Below are positions 22,680-34,749 of a DNA stretch of 64,000 bases, one piece after another. The translations under genes and the position numbers were made by a program. The notes beneath the pieces were generated by a model, which was given only the letters and a program-made list of their open reading frames with translations, was not told the origin of the DNA and searched no databases. Origin of the DNA: Blasia pusilla. Lineage: Eukaryota > Marchantiophyta > Marchantiopsida > Blasiales. The stretch is taken from the NCBI GenBank assembly GCA_050084515.1, contig CM114273.1, forward strand, positions 13,206,001-13,270,000. Direction: 5' to 3'. Position 1 is the first letter of the stretch. Every line of letters starts with the position of its first letter.

Positions 22680-23559
22680 CGGGGGTCGGGCAGACAGTTA
22701 ACGGCAGGATGGGCAAGGCAACGGCAAATAAAGGGTGCAGATCCATCATCAAAGTCAAGCACGTGTGATCCTCCGTCGGCGAGATTCAAATTCGCCGCTA
22801 GCTTCAAGGGAAGCCGTCGATATGAAGGCTGCCCAACGGTCAACTTGCGCCGTCTGTCCGTCCACGCCGCTAGGTCGGATGGATGATCCGTTCTTCTCCG
22901 GATGGGAATTCCTCCCGGCCGCGCCTCGGGAAGGGCAGTAGCTGGGGCGGGGCGGTACTCCCGTCCGCAGCTGCTGTGCTTCTTCTTTCGCGGGCCTGGC
23001 CTCCTCGTCGTAAAGTGGGAAGGAGGTGGAGGGATAGGAGGAGTAGCACAGACGCGAGGAGTACAGGGAGCTCCGGACCCGGCGCCTTCAAAGCTCTGTT
23101 TCTCATCGGCTCCCTGCACCGGATTGGATCGATCGACTGCTGTGGTCAGTGTGCGGAACAATGGCCTTGCGATGCACCTTGCTTTGCATCGAAATCATCA
23201 GGTGCTTGGATTTGGGCACACGGCCAGGGAGCAGATTGTGCTGAGCGGGCGGTGGTGGTCGCTAGAGAGCAGAGGAAGGGAGAGTGAGCGAGGTGAGTGC
23301 GGAGAGAATTCTGATCCCATTCCTCGCGACAGGGTCAGTGTGTCGTGTAGGTGCATCTCAGGGCTTTCCGAGTATTGTTTGTAGGCGGATTTCCGGCGAG
23401 GACGTGTGGAGTGGGGTCGTGTGCTCTACGGGGAGGGTGTGGAGGTTGGAGGGGAGATTGGTTGGATCGGTCGCTCGGGTGTGTGTCTGTGTGTTTTGTT
23501 CCCGAGACTGCGAAGCCAGTCGCGTGAAATTTTCTTAGAGGAACTTCTCGTGTAGCAAG
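22680..23559 (+). promoter_or_regulatory. GC-rich upstream region of the syntaxin gene (promoter and 5' UTR)
   Basis: Base composition changes sharply from AT-rich to GC- and CpG-rich at about 22.7 kb and stays so up to the syntaxin start. Overlapping ORFs on both strands here are not recognisable proteins, as usual in GC-rich leaders. The exact transcription start and any 5' UTR intron cannot be fixed from sequence alone. Confidence 0.5.
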
Positions 23560-24501
23560 ATGAACGACCTTTTGACCAAAACTTATTCTAGCGGAAGGGG
23601 GCGGAACTATGTTGACCTGAAGCGGGATGCCATGCGAGATCTCGAGTCTGGTGGCGAGATGGAGATGCAAGGTATCGATCCGGAGAAGAACCTGGCCGGT
23701 TTTTTTGAAGAAGTTGGCATCATTAAGAATGAAATGACAAGAGTCCAACAGCTCTTGGCTAAGCTCCAGGATTCGAACGAGGAGAGTAAGACTATACACA
23801 AAGCCCAGGCCATGAAAGCTTTGAGGGATCGCATGGATAAAGACGTGTCGGAGGTCAGTAAAACGGCCAGATCTATCAAAGAGAAGCTGGAGGTGCTCGA
23901 TAAAGCCAATGCTTCCAGTCGAAGGACCAAGGGCTGCGAGGAGGGCACCCCAACGGATCGGACACGGACCTCAATCACTAACAGTCTCAGGAAGAAACTG
24001 AAAGATCTCATGGAAGATTTCGGGACTCTCCGCTCAAAGATTATGGGAGAGTACAGGGAAACCATAGAAAGACGGTACTTCACCGTTACTGGTCAGAAGC
24101 CAGATGAGGAAACCCTCGAGCACATTATTGAGTCCGGAGAGAGCGAGAACTTTCTGCAGAAAGCAATTCAAGAGCAAGGTCGGGGCCAGATTATTGAAAC
24201 TATCAGGGAGATCCAAGAAAGACATGATGCGGTTAAAGAGATCGAGAAGAATCTTCTCGAGTTACACCAAATATTTCTGGATATGGCTGTCCTTGTTGAG
24301 GCGCAAGGAGAGCAGTTGAACGACATTGAGTCACAGGTGAACAGAGCTGCATCTTATGTCGAGCGGGCCGCAACGCAGCTTCACATCGCAAAGAGGACAC
24401 AGAGAAATACTCGCAAATGGACTTGTATAGCTATTATACTTCTTTTGATTATCATCTGTATCATTGTCATTCCCATCATCACTAGTATCACCAAAAAGTA
24501 G
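23560..24501 (+). CDS. Qa-SNARE syntaxin, SYP13-like plasma-membrane type (313 aa, no intron)
   Basis: Plant SYP1-group syntaxins are target-membrane Qa-SNAREs that drive vesicle fusion at the plasma membrane and cell plate. The order is an N-terminal MNDLL leader, an acidic linker, and a helical Habc region (residues about 40-170). The Qa-SNARE coiled coil (about 209-271) has the zero-layer Gln in VEAQGEQL (about residue 249). A basic patch (KRTQRNTRKW) precedes a C-terminal membrane anchor of about 22 hydrophobic residues (287-309). The MNDLL start and the RRYFTVTGQKPDEE block are typical of SYP13. The ATG at 23560 begins that leader and is preceded by an in-frame stop region. The gene is complete and intronless, whereas the SYP13 genes I know from flowering plants have many introns. 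Confidence 0.95.
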   Translation: MNDLLTKTYSSGRGRNYVDLKRDAMRDLESGGEMEMQGIDPEKNLAGFFEEVGIIKNEMTRVQQLLAKLQDSNEESKTIHKAQAMKALRDRMDKDVSEVSKTARSIKEKLEVLDKANASSRRTKGCEEGTPTDRTRTSITNSLRKKLKDLMEDFGTLRSKIMGEYRETIERRYFTVTGQKPDEETLEHIIESGESENFLQKAIQEQGRGQIIETIREIQERHDAVKEIEKNLLELHQIFLDMAVLVEAQGEQLNDIESQVNRAASYVERAATQLHIAKRTQRNTRKWTCIAIILLLIIICIIVIPIITSITKK

Positions 24502-27500
24502 AGTAGATGATTTTTTGCGGTTCCCGGGACCCACGGCCGGTTGAGGGTGGCATGAAGCTCCTGGCCATATAAAGATCGACGTTACAGTCTAAGAGGGGAC
24601 CTGTTCAAGATCAGCTCGATCGGAGAGGGAGCAACACTGATGTCCGACATTGTGGAGGGTGTGGACCTTGGAGGCCGCGGATGATTAGGAACGAATGGTC
24701 TGTGAGGTGACCTGTTTGAGGATCGATTGGAGTGCATCAAAACAAGCCATCTACCAACTCTTTAGCTGGCTGAATTTTAAATTGTGGACTCATTTTTTGG
24801 ATAGTTTTAGATGCTCTTTGTAATTATATTCAAAAGTACTCAGTAAACTTGCTACACATGTTCTAAATTATTGTGACATGTCCAGTTTTTCTATTGCATC
24901 TCAGATATCGTTAAGTTGTCATGTGTGCCTGGGCCTATCCATCCGGAAGTGATGTGTTTGCCACTATCTGTGTTTTTTGTGATGACAATCAATCGAATTC
25001 TCTCTTTTCCATTTGTTTCCCTGCAAGCCTCTGTCCACTGGAAACTTACGCTAATCTGACCACACCATGCAGAACTTCCCGAGTCGGCCGATTGCCGTCC
25101 TCAGTCGTTCCCTTATAACGTTCACCTGTGTTCGTAGAGATACTCCATCAAGTGTGATTCCTGATTGCGCTCGTCTTGGTGTTGAGCTTAAAGCTTCTAG
25201 TGGTTTTTAATGCATCTTTCACGTGCACTGCAAGTCAATAGTTCACACACTGTTCAACATTTCCAGCCCAGGCAATCGTTCATGCATATCTGCTCGTCGT
25301 CCTTCCATATTTCTTCGTCTCAACCTTCTCTGGTTGGTGGGAGGAGAGACTGCTTTACAGCGTCAGTAAGGTGCCCCGACGTTAGCGTATCTTGATCAGA
25401 TGTGCATTCTTCTGAGGGTTCGGAATGTAAGGGGGTAAGTTACTGTAAGCACCGATTGACTGTTATGGAGTAGAGTCTGAAGTGTCTCGAGAGAAAAATC
25501 TGATAGCCCCAATAGTAGTCGCTGTGTTCGGAAAGAGATATTGCTCAGAGAGTTAAGTTAAAGGCGATCGGATGGTCTTACTGCGCTCGGGGCCCCTCTT
25601 ACTGGATGGCCGTGTTCCACTTTTCATGTGCTTTCTCGTGAAACTAGTGTCTTCCTCCTCTGCCTATGAACTGAATGAAAGAAAATGCATGTCATTCAGA
25701 GGGCACAAGCTGGCACTATTGGTTCGCTTTGCTCGGGTTCTTCCGCCCCTCCACATTCCTTGATATCACTGGAACCAAGTTTGTGCTCAAATCCGAAATT
25801 TCTGTAATAATTACCGGGTTGTTCGACTCTCTGCTTCACTTTTTTTGTGATGACTGCCTAGACCCGTCAATCCTGTGGTAATCAGTGTCATAGGTAATTT
25901 CCGAGGCCGCATGGACTCATAGCTATCTGTATCATCTTCGGAGGCAAATCAATGTTGTAATTTACTGTAACGTAGGGGAACTGCAAATGGTGACCGAGCT
26001 AACCCTAGTGCTGTTCTGCTTATCTTGTTACATCTACTATGCAGGTCAACCGCTAAGGGATGTCACCCTATTGAGGGCTACGGAGCGGGGTCGCCCTACT
26101 GTTCTGAAGTTTGCAATTATGTGCCCTCCAACGTTAATCACTTCAGCCCGCGTAGCTTATGCGGCTGCTATACAATAATTAGATCCCAATTGCCTCCGAC
26201 GGGGAACGTTGATTGTCTTATGGAGTTTAACATCCCAGTTTTCGAGACTCGTTCTGGTCGACTCATGTTTTGAGTTGGACTTCTGGTTGATGTGGTCCTA
26301 GGTAAGATAGATCCACTCATCGTTATGTAGAAGCAGAGAAGATAGTCTGTTAAATGGAAGCGGGTTGTGATCAACCTGAATCTGAACGAGTTGGGGAAGT
26401 AGCTTGAAGCGACGGTCGTGAGGGAAATAGAAGCTGGACTGAGCAGCGAGAGGATGTGATAGCACAAGAGCGTCCCAGGAGTTACAGCTTCCTTGGCGTG
26501 AGAGTGCTGGCGTATCAATCGCTCCGATTTAGTACTTGCTACGTTCCGCTCGCTGTCTTGCGAGCAGAACTCACGACTCCCCTTGAGATTGTGTCAACCA
26601 TGAATCCCTACTTCCCTGTGGAGTCACCGATGATGAGGACAACTGTCAATCTCGATACCGTGTGTTTTGCTCCCCGGGACATCCGCGCCATCACGATCTT
26701 CCATGGAGCTCCGACTTGGCACTGCTGGTCACGGCAGCAGTCACAAGACAGGCAGGCAAGGACCACGAGACCAGAATTGCTCTTACAAGCAAAGTTGGTT
26801 AAGATCACGAACACTTTCCTCGTCCTCCCCTCCCCTGTGGCAGTCAATTCGAATCGGCGTGAAGTCTTCCGCAAAGTCCCAGCACTCGTATTCCCGAGAC
26901 ATCTCGTCGGCACTGCAGATGAAGAGACTTCTCCAGAGTCTTCCAGGGCCCTGGAAGACTCTGGAGAGTCGACGTCGAGTTGAATTGGCTTTCAATTCTG
27001 TGGCCCATAAACTATCCCACAGCATCGGAAGCTGCCTTTGTCGGGAATCGCACTCCGTGTGGGCTCTCCTCGGGACATAGACTCATAGTAGACGAAGGCG
27101 ACATACATACGTGGCCGGCACTTCCGTCTCCGGGATCTAAGTCCGCGCTCCGAAGAAGGAGACTGCCTTGACTTGGTCACTGTCACGACTAACAGAAGTT
27201 ACAGAAGCTTTTCTCCACAGGACGATTCGACCAATGGGTCGTGGTGCTTCCTCGTCGGGTAGTAGGATGCATCGCATACCCTTTCGCTGGGTGACGTGAG
27301 ACCTTGCCGGCGGTGAAACCCTCTGCTTGTCACACTCTGCCCACCAATGCAGGATTCTCATCCCTGTGTTGGATTCATGAGTTCCGATGCAACAACAACA
27401 GGAGTCAAGTTTAGTGTGTCTTCCTTCACATTGTCGGGAAATCCATTCCTGTGCGTGCCTTTCTATGTGGGGTGAGCTGTCCCAGCGTTTTAACAAGGCT

Positions 27501-27560
27501 TGTCTTGGAAGGCTCTAAGAAGGACACACGGAGCATCTTCCTCCACTTTGGGCCCCGCCA
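24502..27560. other. Gene-free stretch downstream of the syntaxin gene
   Basis: It presumably includes the syntaxin 3' UTR. ORFs such as 26456-26983 (+) and 27137-27496 (-) are compositionally ordinary but match nothing I recognise. A 38-bp palindrome lies at 26930-26967. Confidence 0.4.
26930..26967. repeat. 38-bp perfect palindrome
   Basis: The 19-base arms starting TCTCCAGAGTCTTCC meet at a central GGGCCC with no spacer. It could form a cruciform in DNA or a long hairpin in RNA. Confidence 0.95.
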
Positions 27561-27983
27561 CTTCATAAGGTGCTGCTAAATGATGCCGATTACCCGCAGA
27601 CGGTCTTAAGGACAGGGTGCCGAGGTCAAATTTCTGTCTTCCTGGCGAGGGTCGTGGTGGAGTCAGTATTATTACTATTATTATTATTTTTGGTACAAAG
27701 TGGGTCCAGGAATTTTTTTAATTTTCATCTTTATATTAACAGGAGGATTGTTTTTGGGTTTCCTCTCGTTCACCTAAATGTTCCCCAAATCCCGCAAAAT
27801 TGCATTTTCTACATTCTGACCCGTTTGAGTTCTAAGGAAAAAAAAATTAGGATGTTAAAATGTTCATTAGAAAAAAATATTTTGCATATTTGACGACGAA
27901 AACTAGTAAAATTTGAAATGGCCTCTCCATTACCTTATTCAAGGGTCCCACCTATCCTAGAAAAGCCAAGCCCTACTTGAAGA

Positions 27984-28033
27984 AATAAGTGTATCCAAAT
28001 TATGATATGAAATTTCATTTGGATACACTTATT
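27984..28033. repeat. Inverted repeat, 17-base arms, 16-base spacer
   Basis: The arm starting AATAAGTGTATCC at 27984-28000 is exactly complementary to 28017-28033. It may be the core of a small MITE; no target duplication was seen. Confidence 0.85.
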
Positions 28034-28329
28034 ATTGGCATTTGTGGAATAGCTTTCCTTCTAATAAGAGAGATGGAAAATTGCAACTCGTCGAATGTAA
28101 GTTTTGGGTAGAACACAAATGAAGGGCTTACAAACTTTTGATATGGATGTCGTATTTGACAAATACTAATACTATCGTGCCCGTGCGATGCATCGGGAAA
28201 GATAATTTGATATCATAGGAACATATAAGAAAGTTGTCATGTCAAGATATCTTTATAAACTACTTTAGGCGTGATTTTTTTTTTTCAGAGAAGCATCCCT
28301 TCTCCATATTATTCTAATGGAACTCCTAG

Positions 28330-29700
28330 AACTCACTCCGATAAGGCAAGATAGAGTTTTCCATGTGAAAAAATGCAAGTTGGAAGAAAGAGATCCACAT
28401 TGCATAGAGTTTGGCATTGGGACTTATTGATAGTCATCACAAAAGTTGGCCAAACAGAGAATTGAAATGTAAACCAGAGTATGAGGCAATTAAAGGGATA
28501 AGTATGATCCCCGGTGTTCTTCCCAATCATGTTTTGGAGAGGCACCGAACAACCAATCGAGTTCCATTTGCTTGGCCCTTAGAACCATTCATATTCCATG
28601 ATGGGAGCATCAATTTTCAAGATAAGAAAATATGGAGGGAGACCTGAAAGGAGACATGTATTCAAGAACTATGTAGGATAGATATGTCTCATATCTTCAT
28701 TTGGGAAAGAGTCATGACTTAGAAATGTGTGTTCCTTAAGCAAACATACATGTATGAATATTAGTAACTTAAAGAAGGAATTTGGAAGATATAAGAAATG
28801 TGAATCAAACAAAGTAAATGTAGATATGCTTAGATATTACCTCTCCGTTGCATTGAGACATGAATTCAACATTAATTTCATCAACATGTATGTTCGGTGG
28901 AGTCAAAATAGTAGTATCCCTTAGATAATCGATGTCATGAAACCTTTGCGTGTCATTCCCATATATATTGTGTTAATAAGATCAGTTATATTGTTTGTAT
29001 CACACACCATATCACATGGAAATTTAATCATATCTTCTCCTAAATGAGGATGATGTGGAACACGAACTTCTCCCACTTTCAACGACCAATCAATGAATGC
29101 AATTCAATAATGTCCGGAAGTTGCTTTCAAACATTGCACTCTCATATTGGTTGTAAGTTTGAAGATCTTTACATGAGGCCATAAATAGGATCTCTTTAAA
29201 CTTTCTTGAAAAATTTATGCTCGGTGACCATGAGAAACAATATGAAAAACTTGGCAAAAATTACCATCAAAGATGAAAGATGATTAGTTTTCCTCCAAAA
29301 GATATATTCCTCAATTTGGAAAAAACAACCCCCATAATATCATGAAGAGTACTATTCAAAACCTCAAAATTATGACAATAAGCCATAGATGCCTCATCCC
29401 AAATGATGAGCAATGCCTTTTGGATAACTTACGCCTCATTATTGTTGATAGTTATCCTACATGTGGAGGTCTCATCACGATTTAGAGTAATCTTGAAGCG
29501 TGGGTGTGTTGTCCGACCACCCTCCAATAATAAAGTTGCAAGACCAGATGATGCAATAACCAATCTCTCTTAGAACGTACATTGGCAAGAAGAAGATTGT
29601 ATAAAAAGGTCTTTCCACTTTCATAAGGGTCATCAATAAAGAATAACATTGAATTGGGTGAAGGACATTTTTCTATATTTAGGAGCTCTTGATGTACAAA
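28330..29700 (-). pseudogene. Helitron Pif1-like helicase remnant
   Basis: Helitrons transpose by rolling circle using a Rep-helicase protein. Reading leftwards, fragments in several frames give MLFFIDDPYESGKTFLYNLL (Walker A, degenerate, about 29640), then LIIWDEASM (Walker B, about 29410). KLRNISFGGKLIIF is next, then FVMTINKSQCQTL and FSHGKLYLALS (helicase C-terminal motifs, 28340-28430). The order matches plant Helitron helicases and the better-preserved copy at 42.4-45.0 kb. It is heavily mutated and non-functional. The Rep nuclease portion was not found adjacent to it. Confidence 0.85.
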
Positions 29701-31264
29701 TCCCCAAAAAATCCTTTTGCCTTCATTTAATTAAGCCTCTCTAAGATTTATTTCATGAAATAAATTTTCTTATGCACACATACGCTCCTCTTCTTTAAAT
29801 CTTGAAATCACGACGACACAAACGGGATCGGAACGGAATATGGGTTGGGATATGTCAAGAAATATAGACATACACTTTCCTTGATCTTTTAAGTAATATT
29901 ACTCTTCCAATAAGGCAATATTAGTGAAATTCGCATTCAATGGAAGATTAGGAAGTCTTGTTTTCTGCAAAGAAATGATCCCAGATGCATGTCGAAGACC
30001 TTGTTAGCCAAATTGGAGCTCAAGATGACAAAGTTGGACAAGATGAAAAAGAGTCATATAAACCAAGTCATATATAGGATATGACTCTCACTACCACATT
30101 GATAAATGACTGAAGTCATTAGCTACTCAGTCATTGATATATGACTAGGATGTCACGTGTGAGAGACACGTTAGAGTGCCATGTTGGGGTATGACATGGC
30201 AAGAAGAAATGACGTGGCAAAGTGAGCATCAAATGAAAAATTGCCTCGTGTCATTCTTGGGATCGCTGGATTGTTTAGGCTCAATGAGATGATGACACGT
30301 GTAATGATATGAACGAATGACAGAGTGACACGTGGTTGAAATGACTGAGTCATACGTACCAACCGCGTTATTTCCTATGACTACATGAGTCATTAAATAT
30401 GACTAGATTGGTTCTTAGTTACGACTATTTTGGGCACCCTATGTTTTCCCCAAAAGGAAAATTAATTTTCCCTCAAAATTAAACATTAAATTAATTTGTC
30501 ATCATATCGTTCGCACGAACCTTGGAAGAACTTTAATTTTTCAAATGAGAAAATATAATAAAAAGGAAAGAGACTCTAGAAGAGTTCTTATTGAAAGATG
30601 TTTGAATTTGAGATCATTATGATTAATTACATATTATAAAAATATAAAAATTAAAAATAAAATTAAAACCTCACCCATTTATAATAATTTGGCACTCCCT
30701 GGTGAGTGGTTCCCATAGTGATGTTGGTAAAGCTGGAGTGTTATAGGCTAAAATGACAACGAGGAGTTGACAAAGTAAGGAGCCAACACGGATCTCAGAT
30801 GTCTTTTGCAAGCAATAGAAAACCTCCCTATCATGTTTAGGAGCCCTAATTGAATGGAAGATTACTTAAAGGTTGGATATAACATTCCATCAATACCTCT
30901 AACACCTTCATAGTAGGTTGAACCTTGAACATGATGGAAAAGCATTTGTAGCCAATAACGTTCTTCTCCTCCTATACAAACATAAAATTAGAAATATGAG
31001 GTTGATTATATGAATTTGACTACATAGGCTAGAAGGAGACCGTCAATCAAAAGAAAAAGTTGGTATTTGCCTGGGTAGGTGAGATACAATCGCCCAATGG
31101 ATTGGCCCCATCTATTACACGCACCAACTTGATGTCTCCATGTTGTATTCCTCAAAGAATAGAAAGAGGGAAATTAAAGATATAAGCATTCTCGAGCCAA
31201 AGAGTCCAAAAAAATAGTTGCGAACCATCGTGTAAGGGTGGTCTCTATGTTTCTACCAAAAACC
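29701..31264. other. AT-rich stretch with a GTCAT/ATGAC-rich patch
   Basis: No gene recognised. Between about 30049 and 30415 the words GTCAT and ATGAC occur densely on both strands, with TGACGTGGC and ACACGTG among them. The two edges carry loosely complementary ACCAA-GTCATAT sequences. The patch may be a non-autonomous DNA transposon of about 370 bp. Confidence 0.4.
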
Positions 31265-31780
31265 TTGTCACGACTGTTAGGATAGATCGATGGGATCTAG
31301 CAGAGCGTCTTCACGAGTAGTGGAGGACAGGCCCATGAGGTCGAGAATGACCTATTGAGGCCCCGGGAAACCTGAGAAAGCAGATTTCCCCTTCGTTTCG
31401 GCTCATTTGGAGCCATATAGAGAAACTTACTATTTAGGGTAAGTTTCCATGTTGGGGATAGTTGACTTTATATTTTTGGTAAGTGACCCTTGACCTCCTA
31501 CATCAGGTCAAGAGCCAAGGAGGTGACTTGGGAGCATAGGTTACCATGGAGAGAGCTTGGGAGAGGGGAAGGGTATACCTCAAGCAGAGAGAGCTTGAGA
31601 GCTCATTCTCTCTTTGTTGAACCTCTTGGCATGAGGCGGCGGAGCTATGGTCCCTTGCCTTGTGAGTGTAACCCAAGCCTCTCATTAGGAGAGTGGGTTT
31701 GGTTTGACATGAGAGAGAGTGCACACCTTTGAGAGCTATGGTGTGAGATGGTGTAGAGAGAGATTGGATCTTACTTTACA
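31265..31780 (+). repeat. Left LTR of E3 (5'-truncated)
   Basis: It shares TGTCACGACTGTTAG through GGATCTTACTTTA with 40401-40886. It ends TTACTTTACA, the CA expected at an LTR end. The first 128 bases of the right LTR (starting TGGAGATATTTT) are missing here, so this LTR lacks most of its U3 end. No tRNA primer-binding site was recognised just downstream. Confidence 0.75.
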
Positions 31781-33480
31781 AAGAAAGAATGAGAGAATGA
31801 GAGAGATTCATGTGGGAGCTCGCTGGTCACTCGCTGTTTTTGCAGGTTGGGGACCGTGTTTCCCGTTCAGCGGCTCATGGGAGTGCTCACCGGAGCAAGG
31901 GCTTCTTTGATTGTTCTTTGCATTTGCTGATTTTTTGTGCGGAAGCGTTGCCCAATTTTTGATAGGGATTGAGTATGGGGGTGGGTTGCCAAATGCCAGT
32001 GCTCTCGGGAGCACCATGTAGCTTGCTGATTTGTATTTTTACAGGTTTTACATTTTCGTTGGAGAAATCAGCGCCGAAGCGCTGCCAAATTTTGTGTAGG
32101 AGAAAGAGACATTGGGATTTACGATAGTCCCCGTCAGTTTTTATAGGAATGTTCGAGTCTAAATATTTAATGACGCTGTCGTTTTTGACGCATTGTTTGG
32201 TGCACGTTGTGCAACAAACAATACGCAATTTGGAGTTGCGAGCAAAAATTTATGGTCAATCTTGCAAAACTTCCATTGCTAGGCGATTTTTAGGGTTAAA
32301 TTGTTCAAAAGCTAAACCAGCCGCCACGCGGCGGCGGCCGTCGCCATCATAGTCACAGTCAACGGTCCGCCGTTGATGGTCAACCATCACCGTCCACGGT
32401 CAAAGTCACCGTCACCGTCACCGGTCGGCAGTCACCATTAGCGATCAACCGTAATCGTCAACGGTCCACCGTCCGTTGTCCACCCTTTGGTTGCCATTGT
32501 CGCGATTACGGAGTGGAGGGTCTTCCACGACGTTCGTTGATTCTCTGACATGCGTCACCACCACGTACTTTGTTTTGGCCGCCACCATCATCGCAGTTTC
32601 GTCATCAACCAGTGATGGCAGATGACCTCCGATTATGGTGTTTGAGTTTTGATTTCATGCTGATATGTTGTGATTGGTAGCCGCTCGACGACGATCGAGT
32701 ACCGTGCCGTGATGCCCGTAGCCGCAACGCGCCGTCGATTGCCGTGCCGTGCCGCTCGTGGCCGCACCGCATCGTCTCGATCGCGGAGCCGCACCGTCAT
32801 TGTGGAGCAGAGTGTGGGTTTATTGTTGATTGAGGAGGGTATGCCGCCAAGTGCCGCATCCCACTATCGAGGTCCGTGCCGTTCGTAGCCGTTCCATGCC
32901 GCCTGCAATGCCGCACCGTTTTGCTGGAACCGCACTGTCTATCGAGAAGTTTTGAGCAGCGTCAGTACGGGAAGAGTATGACTTGCTGATTGGAGGAGTT
33001 GTCTCCACGACCGAGTTGGGGTCAAGATTTGCAATTGCTGAGGAGCGACATCGACATGTGTTCAGGTTATCCATTCTGGTCCTTTACCCTGCACGTGTGA
33101 GGGATTCTCGGATTTGGGTAGTTTATTTGGGGATATTGGGTGTGTGGATGCTGAGAGCATCATTTATGTATGTGGTTTAGGGGACATAGACCTCTGTGGG
33201 ATGTGCGGAGTTGAGGGTAGGTTGTCGATGAGATGATAGCCTGGTTGATTTGCCGCACCACGCCGCGTGTTGCCGCACGTTACACGTCTCATGGAGGGAG
33301 AGTGTAGATCGAGTGCCGCATGTTTGGGATGAGTGATTGAGGGATTACTCATGAGGTTCAGAGTGATCGGGTGAGAGGGGCACGAGGATCATCACGGAGT
33401 CCATTCGGGACTTTGAGAGGCGAGGTGGTGAACCCGAGAGTAGCTCTAGAGGTTTTACGCGGAGTGCCGCGAGGTTTCGA
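31781..33480 (+). other. E3 untranslated leader, low complexity
   Basis: No protein is recognised between the left LTR and Gag. The middle (32320-32480) consists of ACCGTC/GGTCAACGG-like short repeats. The part at 32680-32960 is rich in GCCGCACCG-type words. Such leaders carry packaging signals in retrotransposons, but none can be identified here. Confidence 0.5.
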
Positions 33481-34660
33481 GGGTCTCCATGTGAGGGACC
33501 ACCTCGACCTCCTTCTATGTCATCGTCAGACGAGGAGGAGGGTGTAGAGGAGTTTGTGAGCACATCGCCACACATTTTGAGTGGTCCTACCAGTTGGGCG
33601 TACGAGATGGACGACCGGGGTAGAGGACCGCGTAGGTTTTCAGGTGCAGTAGGCACGATTTCATAACAGAGTTTAGGAGTTGGTGCGACTCCCAGCAGAC
33701 CAGGAACTCTAGAGAGTTCAACCCATTTACAACATGGAACGGTATGTTCCAGCATTTAGAGGGGGCGCCCATGGACGATTACCATGAGTTCTCTTAGAGA
33801 TATGCACTTGAGATCGAGGCATGGAGGCTCTACTATGACCCACATTATGTGTCATGGACGGAGCCGTTCCCAGATGAGGAGGAGGAGTCAGGAGAGGCTA
33901 CTTCCTCTTCCACTAGTGATGTTTTAGGAGGGGTCACTCGCACGGGAGCAGTTGCACCGTCTAGTCGGGTTCGTCCCAGGTTCAACATTGTGGTTGAGTT
34001 CTTTGTTGAGTTGAGGGTGAGCTACCAGGGGATACGAACGGAGAAGTTGCAGAGCATCCACGACTTCCAGAGGCGCCCGGGTGAGAGTCTGCGTGAGGCT
34101 TACACTCGCTTGCGCCGGTTGATCAACGTTACTCAGGGGGTGACAGAGGCTCAGGCTATCCAGTCATGGTACGCGATGATGGACCGGACCCTGAGGACAA
34201 GGGTGCGGGAGGGGGTGCTTCTTATGAACACCTCCCCTACGTTGAGAGATGTTTATAGGACCGCCGAGAATATTGAGCGCAACATGGCGGAGGAGAGGGT
34301 AGCCACCATGGGTTCTGGGCGAGAGCAGTCACGATTGTCTGCACCACCTGTGCAGTAACGTGGACTCCGAGATAGGTCGACTGTGGCACCTCGAGCTCAG
34401 GGAGGATAGCGGGAGGCCGTGCCACAGAGACTTGCGCCTTCACAGGCGGCTTAGCAGCACCCGCCTACTATTACTTGTTGGTCATGTGGTGGAGCCCATC
34501 ATCAGCGCGATTGCACTCGTCAGGGTCATGGACATGTGCCTGAGCATGGAGGAGGAGATGGTGCTGCACCAGGAGGTTATCAGTGTGACTATTATCAGAA
34601 GTTTAGAGTACCTATTAGGATTTTTTGAAACCTTTACAGTCTGTCGGTTTTAACCACTCG
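33481..34660 (+). pseudogene. E3 Gag
   Basis: The largest open piece is 33849-34358. Upstream, in the same frame, MFQHLEGAPMDDYHEF precedes a TAG near 33797, and an indel near 33660 breaks the earlier part (FSGAVGTI). The capsid block YQGIRTEKLQSIHDFQRRPG followed by LREAYTRLRRLINVTQG matches E2 Gag almost residue for residue. Downstream of the stop at 34358 a Cys/His motif CWSCGGAHHQRDC is probably the zinc knuckle, with one residue missing between Cys and His compared with the CCHC consensus. Confidence 0.85.
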
Positions 34661-34749
34661 GTATGGTCATACACACGAGGTGTTTCAGTTTACATCGTGA
34701 GTTACGTCCGGATCGAGGGCCAGAGAGGGCACGAGAGCGAATAGCCGGT

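Noticed and set aside
23607-24083. 158-codon minus-strand ORF
   Set aside because: It lies entirely within the syntaxin gene on the opposite strand and matches nothing.
31490-31732. 80-codon ORF repeated identically at 40598-40840
   Set aside because: Both lie inside the E3 LTRs, so identity reflects the LTR repeat and not a conserved small protein.
32320-32480. Possible CRISPR-like or satellite array of ACCGTC/GGTCAACGG units
   Set aside because: Units are too short and irregular, without spacers; this is low-complexity leader DNA of E3.
33587-33772. Host methyltransferase gene hypothesis for the 35.7-36.7 kb domain
   Set aside because: The domain is bounded by gypsy protease and reverse transcriptase in both E2 and E3, so it is part of the element.
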